Positions 25,154 through 33,371 of a stretch of DNA of 64,000 bases are shown here, piece after piece. Location of the stretch: positions 1 through 64,000 of the forward strand of contig NZ_PQSQ01000008.1 of NCBI RefSeq assembly GCF_002920575.1, given 5' to 3'. Within the stretch, counting starts at the first letter, position 1. Every line of letters begins with the position of its first letter. The position numbers and the translations under genes were made by a program. This stretch comes from Streptomyces sp. Ru73. Its GTDB lineage: Bacteria; Actinomycetota; Actinomycetes; Streptomycetales; Streptomycetaceae. The notes under the pieces were generated by a model. It did not search any database. It was not told where the DNA came from and worked only from the letters and a program-made list of their open reading frames with translations.

Positions 25154-25176
25154 GAGTATTCCTATTAGAAATACTC
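25154..25176. promoter_or_regulatory. 23-bp AT-rich palindrome upstream of the monooxygenase
   Basis: GAGTATT...AATACTC with 10 of 11 pairs matching; the inner 19 bases GTATTCCTATTAGAAATAC align with the hsaA-promoter palindrome at 17658. A half-repeat CCTATCAGAACTA follows at 25177-25189 as a second partial copy. It begins 19 bases before the monooxygenase start, so bound protein would block transcription. Confidence 0.6.
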
Positions 25177-25226
25177 CTATCAGAACTATGAACGGGAGGG
25201 AAGGCGGTGTGCGGAGCCCGAAAACG

Positions 25227-25266
25227 CCGACGGGCCACGGCCGTTGGAGCGGCCGTGGCCCGTCGG
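25227..25266 (-). terminator. Intrinsic terminator of the TetR gene
   Basis: Perfect 17-base stem (CCGACGGGCCACGGCCG on one side) with a 6-base loop; on the minus strand it is followed by CGTTTT. It lies 20 bases after the TetR stop and separates that gene from the monooxygenase promoter. Confidence 0.85.
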
Positions 25267-25286
25267 GGCGAGGGAGGGGGGCGGGC

Positions 25287-25937
25287 TCAGAGCCCGCAGG
25301 GACAGTCGCAGGAGCACGTGCAGGAGCGCTGTTCCGGCTGCACGAGGCGGGCGATGCCGGCGCGGAGGTGGGTGTACAGCGCGGTGTCGGAGGCGGCGTC
25401 CAGCGCGGGGGTGCGGAAGGCGTTGCGCATCAGGCTCGTGCCGAGGAGCCAGGCGGCGAGCAGCTCGGCGCGGAGCGCGGCGTCCGGCCCCTCCAGGCGC
25501 TCGGCGAAGTCGCGGGAGAACACCTCGGCGACCTTGTCGCGGAAGTGCCGGAGGGCCTCCTCGCGGCTGGAGGAGCGCAGCACGGACAGCACCGGGTGCG
25601 GTATCTCCTCGTCCGGCGGCCCGCTGGTGATGAAGTCGCAGACCCAGGCGGCGACCTCGTCGAGCGGCACCTCCAGCAGCGGATCGAAGATCGCGGGATC
25701 CGTGGCGACCGACGCGAACAGGGCTTCCTTGGAGCCGAAATAGCGGTACACCAGCGCGGCGTCCACCCCGGCGTCCCCGGCGATGTCCCGGATGCTCGCG
25801 CCGTCGTAGCCGTACTTGCCGAAGCGCAGGGCCGCCGCGGCCATCAGGGCGCTCCGCGTGCCGGCCGCGCTGCGCGTACGGCCCTCCGCGGGCCGCCCGC
25901 CGGTCTCTTCCGCCGCCTTGGCTGTCGATCCGTCCAC
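25287..25937 (-). CDS. TetR-family regulator with a CxCxCxCxC tail
   Basis: TetR-type regulator of 216 residues from GTG 25937. HTH region: SALMAAAALRFGKYGYDGAS followed by IRDIAGDAGVDAALVYRYF, about residues 29-67. The last residues are RSCTCSCDCPCGL, placing Cys at 206, 208, 210, 212 and 214, an arrangement that could bind a thiophilic metal or form disulfides. It is divergent from the UDP-glucose dehydrogenase-glycosyltransferase-exporter genes, with a 7-base-arm palindrome in between, so it most likely represses that operon and itself. Relation to the steroid genes is unproven. Confidence 0.82.
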   Translation of the reverse strand: MDGSTAKAAEETGGRPAEGRTRSAAGTRSALMAAAALRFGKYGYDGASIRDIAGDAGVDAALVYRYFGSKEALFASVATDPAIFDPLLEVPLDEVAAWVCDFITSGPPDEEIPHPVLSVLRSSSREEALRHFRDKVAEVFSRDFAERLEGPDAALRAELLAAWLLGTSLMRNAFRTPALDAASDTALYTHLRAGIARLVQPEQRSCTCSCDCPCGL

Positions 25938-25985
25938 GTGTTCGTACCTCTTCGGCTCGTTCGTTCAGCAGCACATGGTCCTGGA

Positions 25986-26002
25986 TCCGGACCGTGTCCG
26001 GA
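25986..26002. promoter_or_regulatory. Palindrome in the TetR/ugd divergent region
   Basis: Arms TCCGGAC and GTCCGGA around CGT, about 50 bases upstream of the TetR start and about 100 bases upstream of the dehydrogenase start. Size and place fit a TetR operator. Confidence 0.55.
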
Positions 26003-26098
26003 AGTCATCGTTCGTTGTCATCAATCGTTGACCGCCGACAGTGTGCGTGACATAGGGTCGAATCCGCCGCCGACGATCATGCGAAAAGGTGATTATCC

Positions 26099-27412
26099 GT
26101 GAGTGAGAGACGCGTCGCCGTCATCGGTACCGGTTACGTGGGGCTGACCACCGGCGCCTGCCTGGCCTCGCTCGGACACCGGGTGGTGTGCGCGGACGCC
26201 GACCCGGGCAAGGTCGAGCGGCTGCGGCGGGCCGAGGTGGACATCCTGGAACCGGGACTGCCGGAACTGGTCGAAGAGGGGCTGGAATCGGACCGTCTCG
26301 CCTTCGTCGGGGACACCCCGGCCGCGGTGCGCGACGCCGACGTGGTCTTCCTCTGCCTGCCCACGCCGATGGGCGCGGGCGGCGCCGCCGACCTGGCGGC
26401 CGTCGAGGCCGTCGCCGGGGAGATCCGTGCCGCCCTGCCGCACGGCGCGGTCGTCGTCAACAAGTCGACCGTGCCGGTCGGCACCGCCGAGCGGGTCGCC
26501 GCGCTGATCGGCCGCCCGGACGTGGCCGTCGTCAGCAACCCGGAGTTCCTCCGCGAGGGCCGCGCCGTGCACGACTTCCTGCACCCCGACCGCATCGTGG
26601 TCGGCGGCACGGAGGCCGGGGCCGCGCGGCGGGTGGCGGAGCTGTACACCGACCTGGCCGCGCCCCTGGTGGTCACCGACGCCGCCAGCGCCGAACTCGC
26701 CAAGTACGCGGCCAACTTCTTCCTCGCCATGAAGCTGTCCTTCGCCAACAACCTGGCGACCCTCTGCGAGCGCTTCGGCGCCGACATCGGCGACGTCACC
26801 GCGGGCATCGGCCACGACCCGCGCATCGGCGCCGCCTTCCTCCAGCCGGGCCCTGGCTGGGGCGGCTCCTGCCTGCCCAAGGACACCCACGCACTGCTGT
26901 CCGTCTGCGAGGCGGCCGGCATCGACTTCCCGCTGCTGCGCGCCACCATCGAGACCAACGTCGCGCACCAGCACCGCCTCGTGGAGCGTGTCGCCGCACA
27001 GTGCGCGCGGGGCGACGGCTCGCTCGACGGGGTACGGCTCGCGCTCTACGGCCTGGCGTTCAAGGCCGGCACCTCCGACCTGCGGGACTCGCCCGCGCTG
27101 GCCATCGCCCGGCAGCTGCGGGAGCGCGGCGCCGAGCTGTACGCCTACGACCCCGCGCTGTGCGAGACCCGGCCCGACCTCAGCGATCTGCTCACCCTGA
27201 CCGACGACCCGCTGAAGGCGGCCGACGGGGCCGCCGCCTGCCTCGTGCTCACCGAATGGCCGGAGTTCCTGGAACTCGACTGGGCGGCGGTGGCCGAGCG
27301 GCTCGACGGCCGGATCGTCCACGACTTCCGCAACGTCCTCGACCAGGGCCGGCTGGAGCGCGCCGGACTCGTCCGGCAGAGCATCGGCAGCCCGTACACG
27401 ATGGCCGGCTGA
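26099..27412 (+). CDS. ugd: UDP-glucose 6-dehydrogenase
   Basis: UDP-sugar dehydrogenase of 437 residues that would make UDP-glucuronate from UDP-glucose with two NAD. N-terminal Rossmann motif VIGTGYVGLTTGACLA, KSTVPVGT, NPEFLREGRAVHDF, substrate segment AKYAANFFLAMKLSF (Lys202), and the catalytic Cys258 in GWGGSCLPKD. GTG start at 26099. It is the first gene of a group with a glycosyltransferase and an exporter, so its UDP-glucuronate is probably the donor for that transferase rather than for a capsule, since no polymer genes are near. Confidence 0.88.
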   Translation: MSERRVAVIGTGYVGLTTGACLASLGHRVVCADADPGKVERLRRAEVDILEPGLPELVEEGLESDRLAFVGDTPAAVRDADVVFLCLPTPMGAGGAADLAAVEAVAGEIRAALPHGAVVVNKSTVPVGTAERVAALIGRPDVAVVSNPEFLREGRAVHDFLHPDRIVVGGTEAGAARRVAELYTDLAAPLVVTDAASAELAKYAANFFLAMKLSFANNLATLCERFGADIGDVTAGIGHDPRIGAAFLQPGPGWGGSCLPKDTHALLSVCEAAGIDFPLLRATIETNVAHQHRLVERVAAQCARGDGSLDGVRLALYGLAFKAGTSDLRDSPALAIARQLRERGAELYAYDPALCETRPDLSDLLTLTDDPLKAADGAAACLVLTEWPEFLELDWAAVAERLDGRIVHDFRNVLDQGRLERAGLVRQSIGSPYTMAG

Positions 27413-27468
27413 CCGCAGCGCGCGTCCGGCCCCGACCCCCCACCCCAGACGACCGGAAAGGCTCTCTC

Positions 27469-28716
27469 ATGCGAGTCCTGTGCACCACCATCGGCAGTCC
27501 TTCGCACGGACGCGCCCAGCTGCCCCTGCTGCGGGCCCTCGCCGCGGCCGGCCACCAGGTACGCGTGGCGACCACCGAGGAGGTCGCGCCGCTCTTCGGC
27601 GCCGACGCGCTCGACGTGATGACCTGCATGCCGTCCTTCACACCGCAGATGTTCATGGACCCGGAGCTGGCCGCCGGCGGCGACGAGCCCGCCCCGGGTG
27701 CCGCGGAGTCCGGCCCTGAGCAGCAGGAGGCCGCCATGATGCGCTTCATGGTCCGGCTGCTCTCCGGTCCGATGGCGAGGAAGCTGCGGGAGGTCATGCT
27801 GCCCGTGGCGCGCGACTTCCGGCCGCACGTCATCCTGCGCGACGGCATGGACCTCGGCTCCGTCCTCATCGCCGAGGAGCTGGGCATTCCCCAGCTCCCC
27901 ACCCCCTCCGGATCGAGCAACGTCCTGGACCCGGCGCAGGTTCACGCCGGCCTGAACGCCCTGCGTGCCGAGGTGGGCCTGCCCGCGCAGGAGGACCCGC
28001 TGTCGGTGGTCGCGCACGGCCGCGTCGACTACGTACCGGCGTCCTTCTCCTTCGCGCGGCACCTGCCGGCCCCGCTGGCGTACCGGCAGACGGTCCAGGT
28101 GGACCGCGACTCCACACTGCCCCGCTGGGTCGCCGAACTGCCCACCGACCGGCCGCTGGTGTGGGCCGCCATCGGCACGGCGCTGCCGCTGATCCAGAAG
28201 CGGAAGGAGCAGGGCGAGGAGCAGCCCCCGGAGATGCCGTTCGAGTTCCCCGACCCGGTCAAGACGCTGCAGAGCATCATCGAGGCGGCGGCGAAGCTGG
28301 ACGAGTGCACGGTCGTCGTCGCGACCTCCGGCGTACCGGTGGACACCGCCGGGCTGCCGCCGCACGTGCACCTCACCGAACGGCTGCCGCAGCCCGTACT
28401 GCTGGAGGCCGTCGACCTGTTCCTCACCCACGGCGGCTTCAACAGCATCCGCGAGGCGCTGCGCACCGGCACCCCGCTCGCGGTGCTGCCGCAGTTCGGC
28501 GACCAGCCGCCCAACGCCCGGCGCGTCGAGGAGCTGGGGCTCGGCCGGGAGATCACCGACCGCACCCCGGACGGCATCGCCGCGGTCTGCCGCGAGGTGC
28601 TGGCCGACTCCCGCATCGCCGCCACCGCCAGCCGCGCCCGGCTGGAGATGCTGACCCTGCCGGAGATCGAGCACGCGGTGGCCGACCTGGAGAGGCTCGT
28701 CGGAGACCCCGCGTGA
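27469..28716 (+). CDS. GT-B glycosyltransferase (GT1/GT28 type)
   Basis: Glycosyltransferase of 415 residues in the macrolide/UDP-glycosyltransferase group. The N-terminal acceptor domain begins MRVLCTTIGSPSHGRAQL; the C-terminal donor domain has LPQPVLLEAVDLFLTHGGFN with His321 and the FGDQPPN segment (Asp345, Gln346) that contacts the sugar. It probably moves a UDP-activated sugar, perhaps glucuronate, to a small lipophilic aglycone. An unusual acidic Gly/Ala/Glu insertion occupies about residues 65-85. The stop overlaps the exporter start (GTGA). Confidence 0.85.
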   Translation: MRVLCTTIGSPSHGRAQLPLLRALAAAGHQVRVATTEEVAPLFGADALDVMTCMPSFTPQMFMDPELAAGGDEPAPGAAESGPEQQEAAMMRFMVRLLSGPMARKLREVMLPVARDFRPHVILRDGMDLGSVLIAEELGIPQLPTPSGSSNVLDPAQVHAGLNALRAEVGLPAQEDPLSVVAHGRVDYVPASFSFARHLPAPLAYRQTVQVDRDSTLPRWVAELPTDRPLVWAAIGTALPLIQKRKEQGEEQPPEMPFEFPDPVKTLQSIIEAAAKLDECTVVVATSGVPVDTAGLPPHVHLTERLPQPVLLEAVDLFLTHGGFNSIREALRTGTPLAVLPQFGDQPPNARRVEELGLGREITDRTPDGIAAVCREVLADSRIAATASRARLEMLTLPEIEHAVADLERLVGDPA

Positions 28717-30359
28717 CCTCCTCCGACGCGCTGCGGAAGCAGGAGCCGCAGCCCGCGGGCGTACCGGCCGGCCAGGCCGGCACGCCCGCGCGGCTGTCGC
28801 ACCGCGAGGTCGTCATCGTCATGTCGGGCCTGATGCTCGGCATGTTCCTCGGCGCGCTGGACCAGACCGTGGTCTCCTCCGCGCTGCGGACCATCGCCGA
28901 CGACCTGCACGGGCTGACCGCCCAGGCCTGGGTGACCACCGCGTACCTCGTCACCGGCACGATCGCGACCCCGCTGTACGGCAAGCTGTCCGACATCCAC
29001 GGCCGCCGGCCGGTCTACCTCGTCGCGATCGTGCTCTTCGCCGGCGGCTCGCTGCTGTGCGGCTGCGCCGCGTCCATCCACCAGCTCGCCGCGTTCCGCG
29101 CTGTTCAAGGGCTGGGCGGCGGCGGGCTGATGTCGCTCGCCATGACCGTGATCGCGGACATCACCTCACCGCGCGAACGGGGCCGCTACCAGGGCTGGTT
29201 CATGGCCGTCTTCGCCGGATCCAGCATCGTCGGGCCGGTCGTCGGCGGCCTCTTCGCGGGCGCCGGCAGCCTGCTCGGCATCACCGGCTGGCGCTGGATC
29301 TTCCTGGTCAACGTGCCGCTGGCCGCCGTGGCACTCGCCGTCATCACCCGCGTGCTGCGCCGCGTACCGCACCGGCCCGTGCGGCACCGGCTGGACTACG
29401 GCGGCGCCCTCGCGCTCGCCCTCGGCGTCGTCCCGCTCCTCGTCGTCGCCGAACAGGGCCGCGGCTGGGGCTGGACCTCGCCGCGGGCCCTCGCCCTGTA
29501 CGTGACCGGCGCGGCCGGGCTCGCCGCCTTCATGGTGATCGAACGGCGGATGGGCGAGGCGGCGCTCCTGCCGCTCCGGCTCTTCCACGTCCGCACCTTC
29601 CGGCTCGGTGTGCTGCTGCACTTCGTCGTCGGCATCGGCATGTTCGGCGCGATGACGACGCTGCCGCTCTACCTCCAGCTGGCGCAGGGGATGAGCCCGA
29701 TGGCGGCGGGCCTGGCCATGCTGCCCACCACGCTGGCCAACGTCGCGGTCACCCTCACGGTCGGCCGGCTGATCTCCCGTACCGGGCGCCTGAAGGTGCA
29801 CCTGGTCACCGGCGTCGGCTGCTTCACCGCCGCCATGCTCGTCTATGCCACGCTCCGGGCCGGCAGCCCGCTCTGGTACGTCGCGATCGGCATGCTCTTC
29901 ATGGGCGCGGGGCTGGGCGCGGCGATGCAGACCATGACGACGCTGGCACAGTCGGAGGTGCCGCGCACGGACATGGGCGCGGCCACCGCCTCGGTGAACT
30001 TCTTCCGCTCCAACGGTGGCACGGTCGGCGCCGCAGCGTTCCTGTCGATCCTCTTCTCCCTGGCCGGCTCGCGCATCGGCGAACGGCTCGACGCGGCGTT
30101 CCGCCGGCCCGAGCTGCGCCGACTGGCCGAAGAGCCCGACAACGCACAGGCACTGAGCGGCGTACTGCGTCCGCACGGCGGCCTGAACCTGGAGGACTCC
30201 GCCTTCCTGCACACCCTGGACCCGCGCCTGGCGCAGCCCTTCCTGGAGGGCTATGTCGCCGCCATGCGCACGGTCTTCCTGACCGGCGCCGCCGTGACCC
30301 TGCTGGCCTTCGTCATCGCGGCGTTCCGCGTGCCGAACCTGAAGTTGTCGGACGAGTAG
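28713..30359 (+). CDS. 14-TM MFS multidrug exporter (DHA2/EmrB-QacA type)
   Basis: Membrane transporter of 548 residues with about 14 hydrophobic segments. The DHA2 signature LDQTVVSSALRTIADDL and motif A GKLSDIHGRRP are present in the N-terminal half; MSPMAAGLAMLPTTLANVAV lies in the second. A large loop near residues 430-490 precedes the last segment. Translationally coupled to the glycosyltransferase, it likely exports the glycosylated product by proton antiport. A hairpin follows its stop. Confidence 0.87.
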   Translation: MTSSDALRKQEPQPAGVPAGQAGTPARLSHREVVIVMSGLMLGMFLGALDQTVVSSALRTIADDLHGLTAQAWVTTAYLVTGTIATPLYGKLSDIHGRRPVYLVAIVLFAGGSLLCGCAASIHQLAAFRAVQGLGGGGLMSLAMTVIADITSPRERGRYQGWFMAVFAGSSIVGPVVGGLFAGAGSLLGITGWRWIFLVNVPLAAVALAVITRVLRRVPHRPVRHRLDYGGALALALGVVPLLVVAEQGRGWGWTSPRALALYVTGAAGLAAFMVIERRMGEAALLPLRLFHVRTFRLGVLLHFVVGIGMFGAMTTLPLYLQLAQGMSPMAAGLAMLPTTLANVAVTLTVGRLISRTGRLKVHLVTGVGCFTAAMLVYATLRAGSPLWYVAIGMLFMGAGLGAAMQTMTTLAQSEVPRTDMGAATASVNFFRSNGGTVGAAAFLSILFSLAGSRIGERLDAAFRRPELRRLAEEPDNAQALSGVLRPHGGLNLEDSAFLHTLDPRLAQPFLEGYVAAMRTVFLTGAAVTLLAFVIAAFRVPNLKLSDE

Positions 30360-30380
30360 GGAGGGCCGTGTAGCCTCACC

Positions 30381-30406
30381 TGTCCCCGGCGGCCCTGCCG
30401 GGGACA
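30381..30406 (+). terminator. Hairpin after the exporter gene
   Basis: Perfect 10-base stem TGTCCCCGGC/GCCGGGGACA with a GGCCCT loop, no U tract. It lies between the exporter stop and the thioesterase start. It may end the exporter transcript or structure the leader of the next gene, which has a possible -10 (TAGCCT, 30371-30376) just before it. Confidence 0.55.
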
Positions 30407-30422
30407 GAGGATGGGGGAGACG

Positions 30423-30845
30423 ATGGCACTGCCGTTCGCCGTGGAGATCACCGTTCGCGGCTACGAGACCGACGCACAGGGGCACCTGAACTCCAGTGTG
30501 TACATGCAGTACGCCGAGCACGCCCGCTGGTCCCTGCTGCAGGCGGCCGGCATCCGCCAGTCGGACCTGCTGGACCAGGGCGTCGGGCCGGTGAACCTGG
30601 AGACCACCGTGCGGTTCAGGCGCGAGCTGCGCGCCGGTGACGAGGTGTCGGTGACCTGCCGGTTCGAGTGGGGCGAGGGGAAGACCTACCGGATCGAGCA
30701 GGAGGTGCTGCGGGCCGACGGCGAGGTCGCGGCCGAGGTGGTCAGCGTGTGCGGGATCATCGACCTCACCGCCCGGCGGCTGCTGAGCGACCCGGCGCAG
30801 TTCTTCCGCTCGACCGCGAAGGACCTGACGCTGTTCAACCTCTGA
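30423..30845 (+). CDS. Hot-dog acyl-CoA thioesterase (4HBT family)
   Basis: Single hot-dog domain of 140 residues. The family motif is YETDAQGHLNSSVYMQYAEH, with Asp17 as the expected catalytic residue. It would hydrolyse an acyl-CoA or acyl-carrier thioester in the cytosol; the substrate is open. GGGGGAG lies 6 bases before ATG 30423; ATG 30411 is an in-frame alternative. It may be cotranscribed with the exporter operon or have its own promoter. Confidence 0.8.
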   Translation: MALPFAVEITVRGYETDAQGHLNSSVYMQYAEHARWSLLQAAGIRQSDLLDQGVGPVNLETTVRFRRELRAGDEVSVTCRFEWGEGKTYRIEQEVLRADGEVAAEVVSVCGIIDLTARRLLSDPAQFFRSTAKDLTLFNL

Positions 30846-30873
30846 CACGACGCGGCCGCTTCTGTCGCAACCC

Positions 30874-30902
30874 TTGACCCGCCCGGCATCAGATTTTAAC
30901 GT
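30874..30902 (+). promoter_or_regulatory. Sigma70-type promoter of the GH3 gene
   Basis: TTGACC at 30874-30879, a 17-base spacer, and TAACGT at 30897-30902, giving a transcript start near 30909 and a leader of about 55 bases. Confidence 0.6.
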
Positions 30903-30922
30903 CCATTCACCTTCTGAATTCG

Positions 30923-30944
30923 GGGCAGGCAATGCGGCCTGCCC
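30923..30944 (+). promoter_or_regulatory. Leader hairpin before the GH3 start
   Basis: GGGCAGGC/GCCTGCCC stem with an AATGCG loop. An alternative stem, GGCAATG/CATTGCC, spans 30928-30950 and excludes the first. Both end just upstream of the GAGGTGA ribosome site. Confidence 0.4.
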
Positions 30945-30964
30945 ATTGCCGAAGAGGTGAAGTC

Positions 30965-33295
30965 ATGCAGGGGATGCGACGACGCACGCTGCTGAGCGCC
31001 GCCGGTGGTACGGCCGTTGCCGGCGGACTGCTCGGGGCGGGGAGCGCGCAGGCCGCCGCGCCGGCCGTGCGGGGCACGGCCACGGACGCGGGGCAGGGCG
31101 CGGCGGCGGACGGCCCCCGGGCCGCAGGGCCGTACGACCGGAAGATCAGGGAACTGCTCGGCAGGATGACGATCGACGAGAAGTTCGGCCAGCTCCAGCA
31201 GCTGCCCTGGACCTGGGACACCGGCCCCGGCGGCGGCGAGACCAAGGCGGTCGAGGACGCCGCGCGCAAGGGCATGCTCGGCTCCGTCTTCAGCATCTTC
31301 GGCGCGAAGACCACCAACGCCCTGCAGAAGATCGCCGTCGAGGAGTCCCGGCTCGGCATCCCGCTCGTCTTCGGGCTGGACGTCATCCATGGCATGTGGA
31401 CCAACTTCCCCATCCCGCTCGCCCAGGCGGCCAGCTTCGACCCGGCGGTCTCGGCGGCCGACGCCGAGGTCTCCGCCAAGGAAGCCCGGTCCAACGGCGT
31501 GCACTGGACCTTCGCGCCCATGATGGACGTCACCCACGAGCCCCGCTGGGGCCGCATCGCCGAGGGCAACGGCGAGGACCCGTACCTCACCTCGCAGTTC
31601 GCCGCCGCCAAGGTGCGCGGCTACCAGGGCAAGGACGCGAAGGGCCTCAAGGACAAGGACCGGCTGGCCGCCTGCGCCAAGCACTTCGTCGCGTACGGCG
31701 GCGCCGAGGGCGGCCGCGACTACAACACGGTCGACGTCTCCGAGTCCCGGCTGCGCAACCTCTACCTGCCGCCCTTCAAGGCCGCGCTGGACGCCGGCGC
31801 CGCCACCGTGATGGCCTCCTTCAACACCATCAGCGGCGTCCCCGCGCACGGCAACCCCCACACCCTCACCGAGATCCTCAAGCGCGAGTGGGGCTTCGAC
31901 GGGCTGGTGGTCAGCGACTTCACCGGCGTACAGGAACTCATCGCGCACGGCTTCGCCGAGGACGGCGCCGACGCGGCACGGCTCTCGCTCAACGCGGGCG
32001 TCGACATGGAGATGACCAGCACCCACTTCGTCGACAACGGCAAGAAGCTGCTGCGCGCCGGGAAGATCGAGGAAAGCCGGCTGGACGACGCGGTGTACCG
32101 GGTGCTGCAGCTGAAGTTCCAGCTCGGCCTCTTCGACCACCCGTACGTCGACGAGGACGGCGCCGTCGACAAGCCCACCGCCGAGGCACGCAAGGCGGCC
32201 CGCACGGCCGGAGCCCGCTCGATGGTGCTGCTCAAGAACGAGAAGTCGGTGCTGCCGCTCTCCGCCACCGCCTCCTCGATCGCGGTCGTCGGCCCCTTCG
32301 CCGACTCCGGCGACCTGCTCGGCACCTGGGTGATCCCCGCCTCCCAGGAGAAGTTCCCCGCGGTCAAGGTGCTCGACGCGGTGAAGAAGGCCGCGCCGAA
32401 GGCGAAGGTCACGTACGCCAAGGGCGTGGACGCGGCGGGCGAGGACACCTCCGGCATCCCTGCCGCGGTGTCCGCGGCGAAGGCCGCAGACGTGACGGTG
32501 GTGGTCGTGGGCGAACCCCCCTCGATCAGCGGCGAGGCGGCGGCACGCAGCGACATCTCGCTGCCGGGCGCTCAGGAGAAGCTGGTCGAGGCGGTCGCGG
32601 CCACCGGCAAGCCGTTCGTCGTCGTCCTCGTCAACGGCCGTCCGCTGACCCTCGGCGGCTGGCTTGCGCAGGCCCCCGCCGTCCTGGTGGCCTGGCACCC
32701 GGGCACCGAGGCCGGCAACGCCCTCGCGGACGTCCTCTTCGGCACCGTCAACCCCGGCGGGAAGCTGCCGGTCTCCTTCCCCCGCACGGTCGGCCAGATC
32801 CCGATCCACTACAACCACGAGTCCACGGGCCGCCCGTACGACCCGGACAACAAGTACACGTCCAAGTACCTGGACCTGCCCAACGGGCCGCAGTTCCCCT
32901 TCGGCCACGGCCTCAGCTACACCGAGTTCACCCTCGGCGGGCCGAAGCTCAGCCGGTCGAGCGTCCCGGCGCAGGCGCTGCGCAAGGGCGACACCCTGGA
33001 GGTCTCGGTCTCCGTGCGGAACACCGGCAAGCGGGCCGGCGACGAGGTCGTGCAGCTGTACGTGCACGACAAGGCGGCCTCGATCACCCAGCCGGTGCGC
33101 AAGCTGCGGGGCTTCCGCCGGGTGACGCTGGAGCCGGGCGGCAGCACCACCGTGCGGTTCCGCCTCGGCGCCGAGGACCTGGGCTTCTGGACCAATGACA
33201 CCCGCGGCCGCTTCGTGCTGGAAGAGGGCACCTTCGACCTCTACGTCGGCACCAGCTCGGCCGCCGACGACAAGGTCACCCTGACGGTGACCTGA
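30965..33295 (+). CDS. Exported GH3 beta-glucosidase/xylosidase
   Basis: Glycoside hydrolase family 3 enzyme of 776 residues. A twin-arginine signal (RRRTLLSAAGGTAVAGG) with cleavage near AQAAA directs it out of the cell. The (beta/alpha)8 domain carries the nucleophile Asp318 in GLVVSDFTGVQE; the alpha/beta sandwich domain follows (about 390-600) and a fibronectin-type III-like domain ends the protein (GDEVVQLYVHD). It would release glucose or xylose from beta-oligosaccharides or glycosides. Start at MQGMRRRT with GAGGTGA upstream. Confidence 0.88.
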   Translation: MQGMRRRTLLSAAGGTAVAGGLLGAGSAQAAAPAVRGTATDAGQGAAADGPRAAGPYDRKIRELLGRMTIDEKFGQLQQLPWTWDTGPGGGETKAVEDAARKGMLGSVFSIFGAKTTNALQKIAVEESRLGIPLVFGLDVIHGMWTNFPIPLAQAASFDPAVSAADAEVSAKEARSNGVHWTFAPMMDVTHEPRWGRIAEGNGEDPYLTSQFAAAKVRGYQGKDAKGLKDKDRLAACAKHFVAYGGAEGGRDYNTVDVSESRLRNLYLPPFKAALDAGAATVMASFNTISGVPAHGNPHTLTEILKREWGFDGLVVSDFTGVQELIAHGFAEDGADAARLSLNAGVDMEMTSTHFVDNGKKLLRAGKIEESRLDDAVYRVLQLKFQLGLFDHPYVDEDGAVDKPTAEARKAARTAGARSMVLLKNEKSVLPLSATASSIAVVGPFADSGDLLGTWVIPASQEKFPAVKVLDAVKKAAPKAKVTYAKGVDAAGEDTSGIPAAVSAAKAADVTVVVVGEPPSISGEAAARSDISLPGAQEKLVEAVAATGKPFVVVLVNGRPLTLGGWLAQAPAVLVAWHPGTEAGNALADVLFGTVNPGGKLPVSFPRTVGQIPIHYNHESTGRPYDPDNKYTSKYLDLPNGPQFPFGHGLSYTEFTLGGPKLSRSSVPAQALRKGDTLEVSVSVRNTGKRAGDEVVQLYVHDKAASITQPVRKLRGFRRVTLEPGGSTTVRFRLGAEDLGFWTNDTRGRFVLEEGTFDLYVGTSSAADDKVTLTVT

Positions 33296-33313
33296 CCGGC
33301 CCCGCTCCGGAAC

Positions 33314-33349
33314 GCGCTCGCCCCCGGCCGACGGGCCAGGGGCGAGCGC
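33314..33349. terminator. Bidirectional terminator between GH3 and ricin-domain genes
   Basis: Arms GCGCTCGCCCC and GGGGCGAGCGC, 11 bases, around a 14-base GC-rich loop, lying between the converging stops at 33295 and 33372. Confidence 0.75.
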
Positions 33350-33371
33350 AGTCAGTGGACCTCGCTGCCGC

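Noticed and set aside
28029-33067. Very long minus-strand frames opposite the glycosyltransferase, exporter and GH3 genes (up to 723 residues)
   Set aside because: Compositionally biased antisense frames with no family motifs; the plus-strand genes have full domain sets and ribosome sites.
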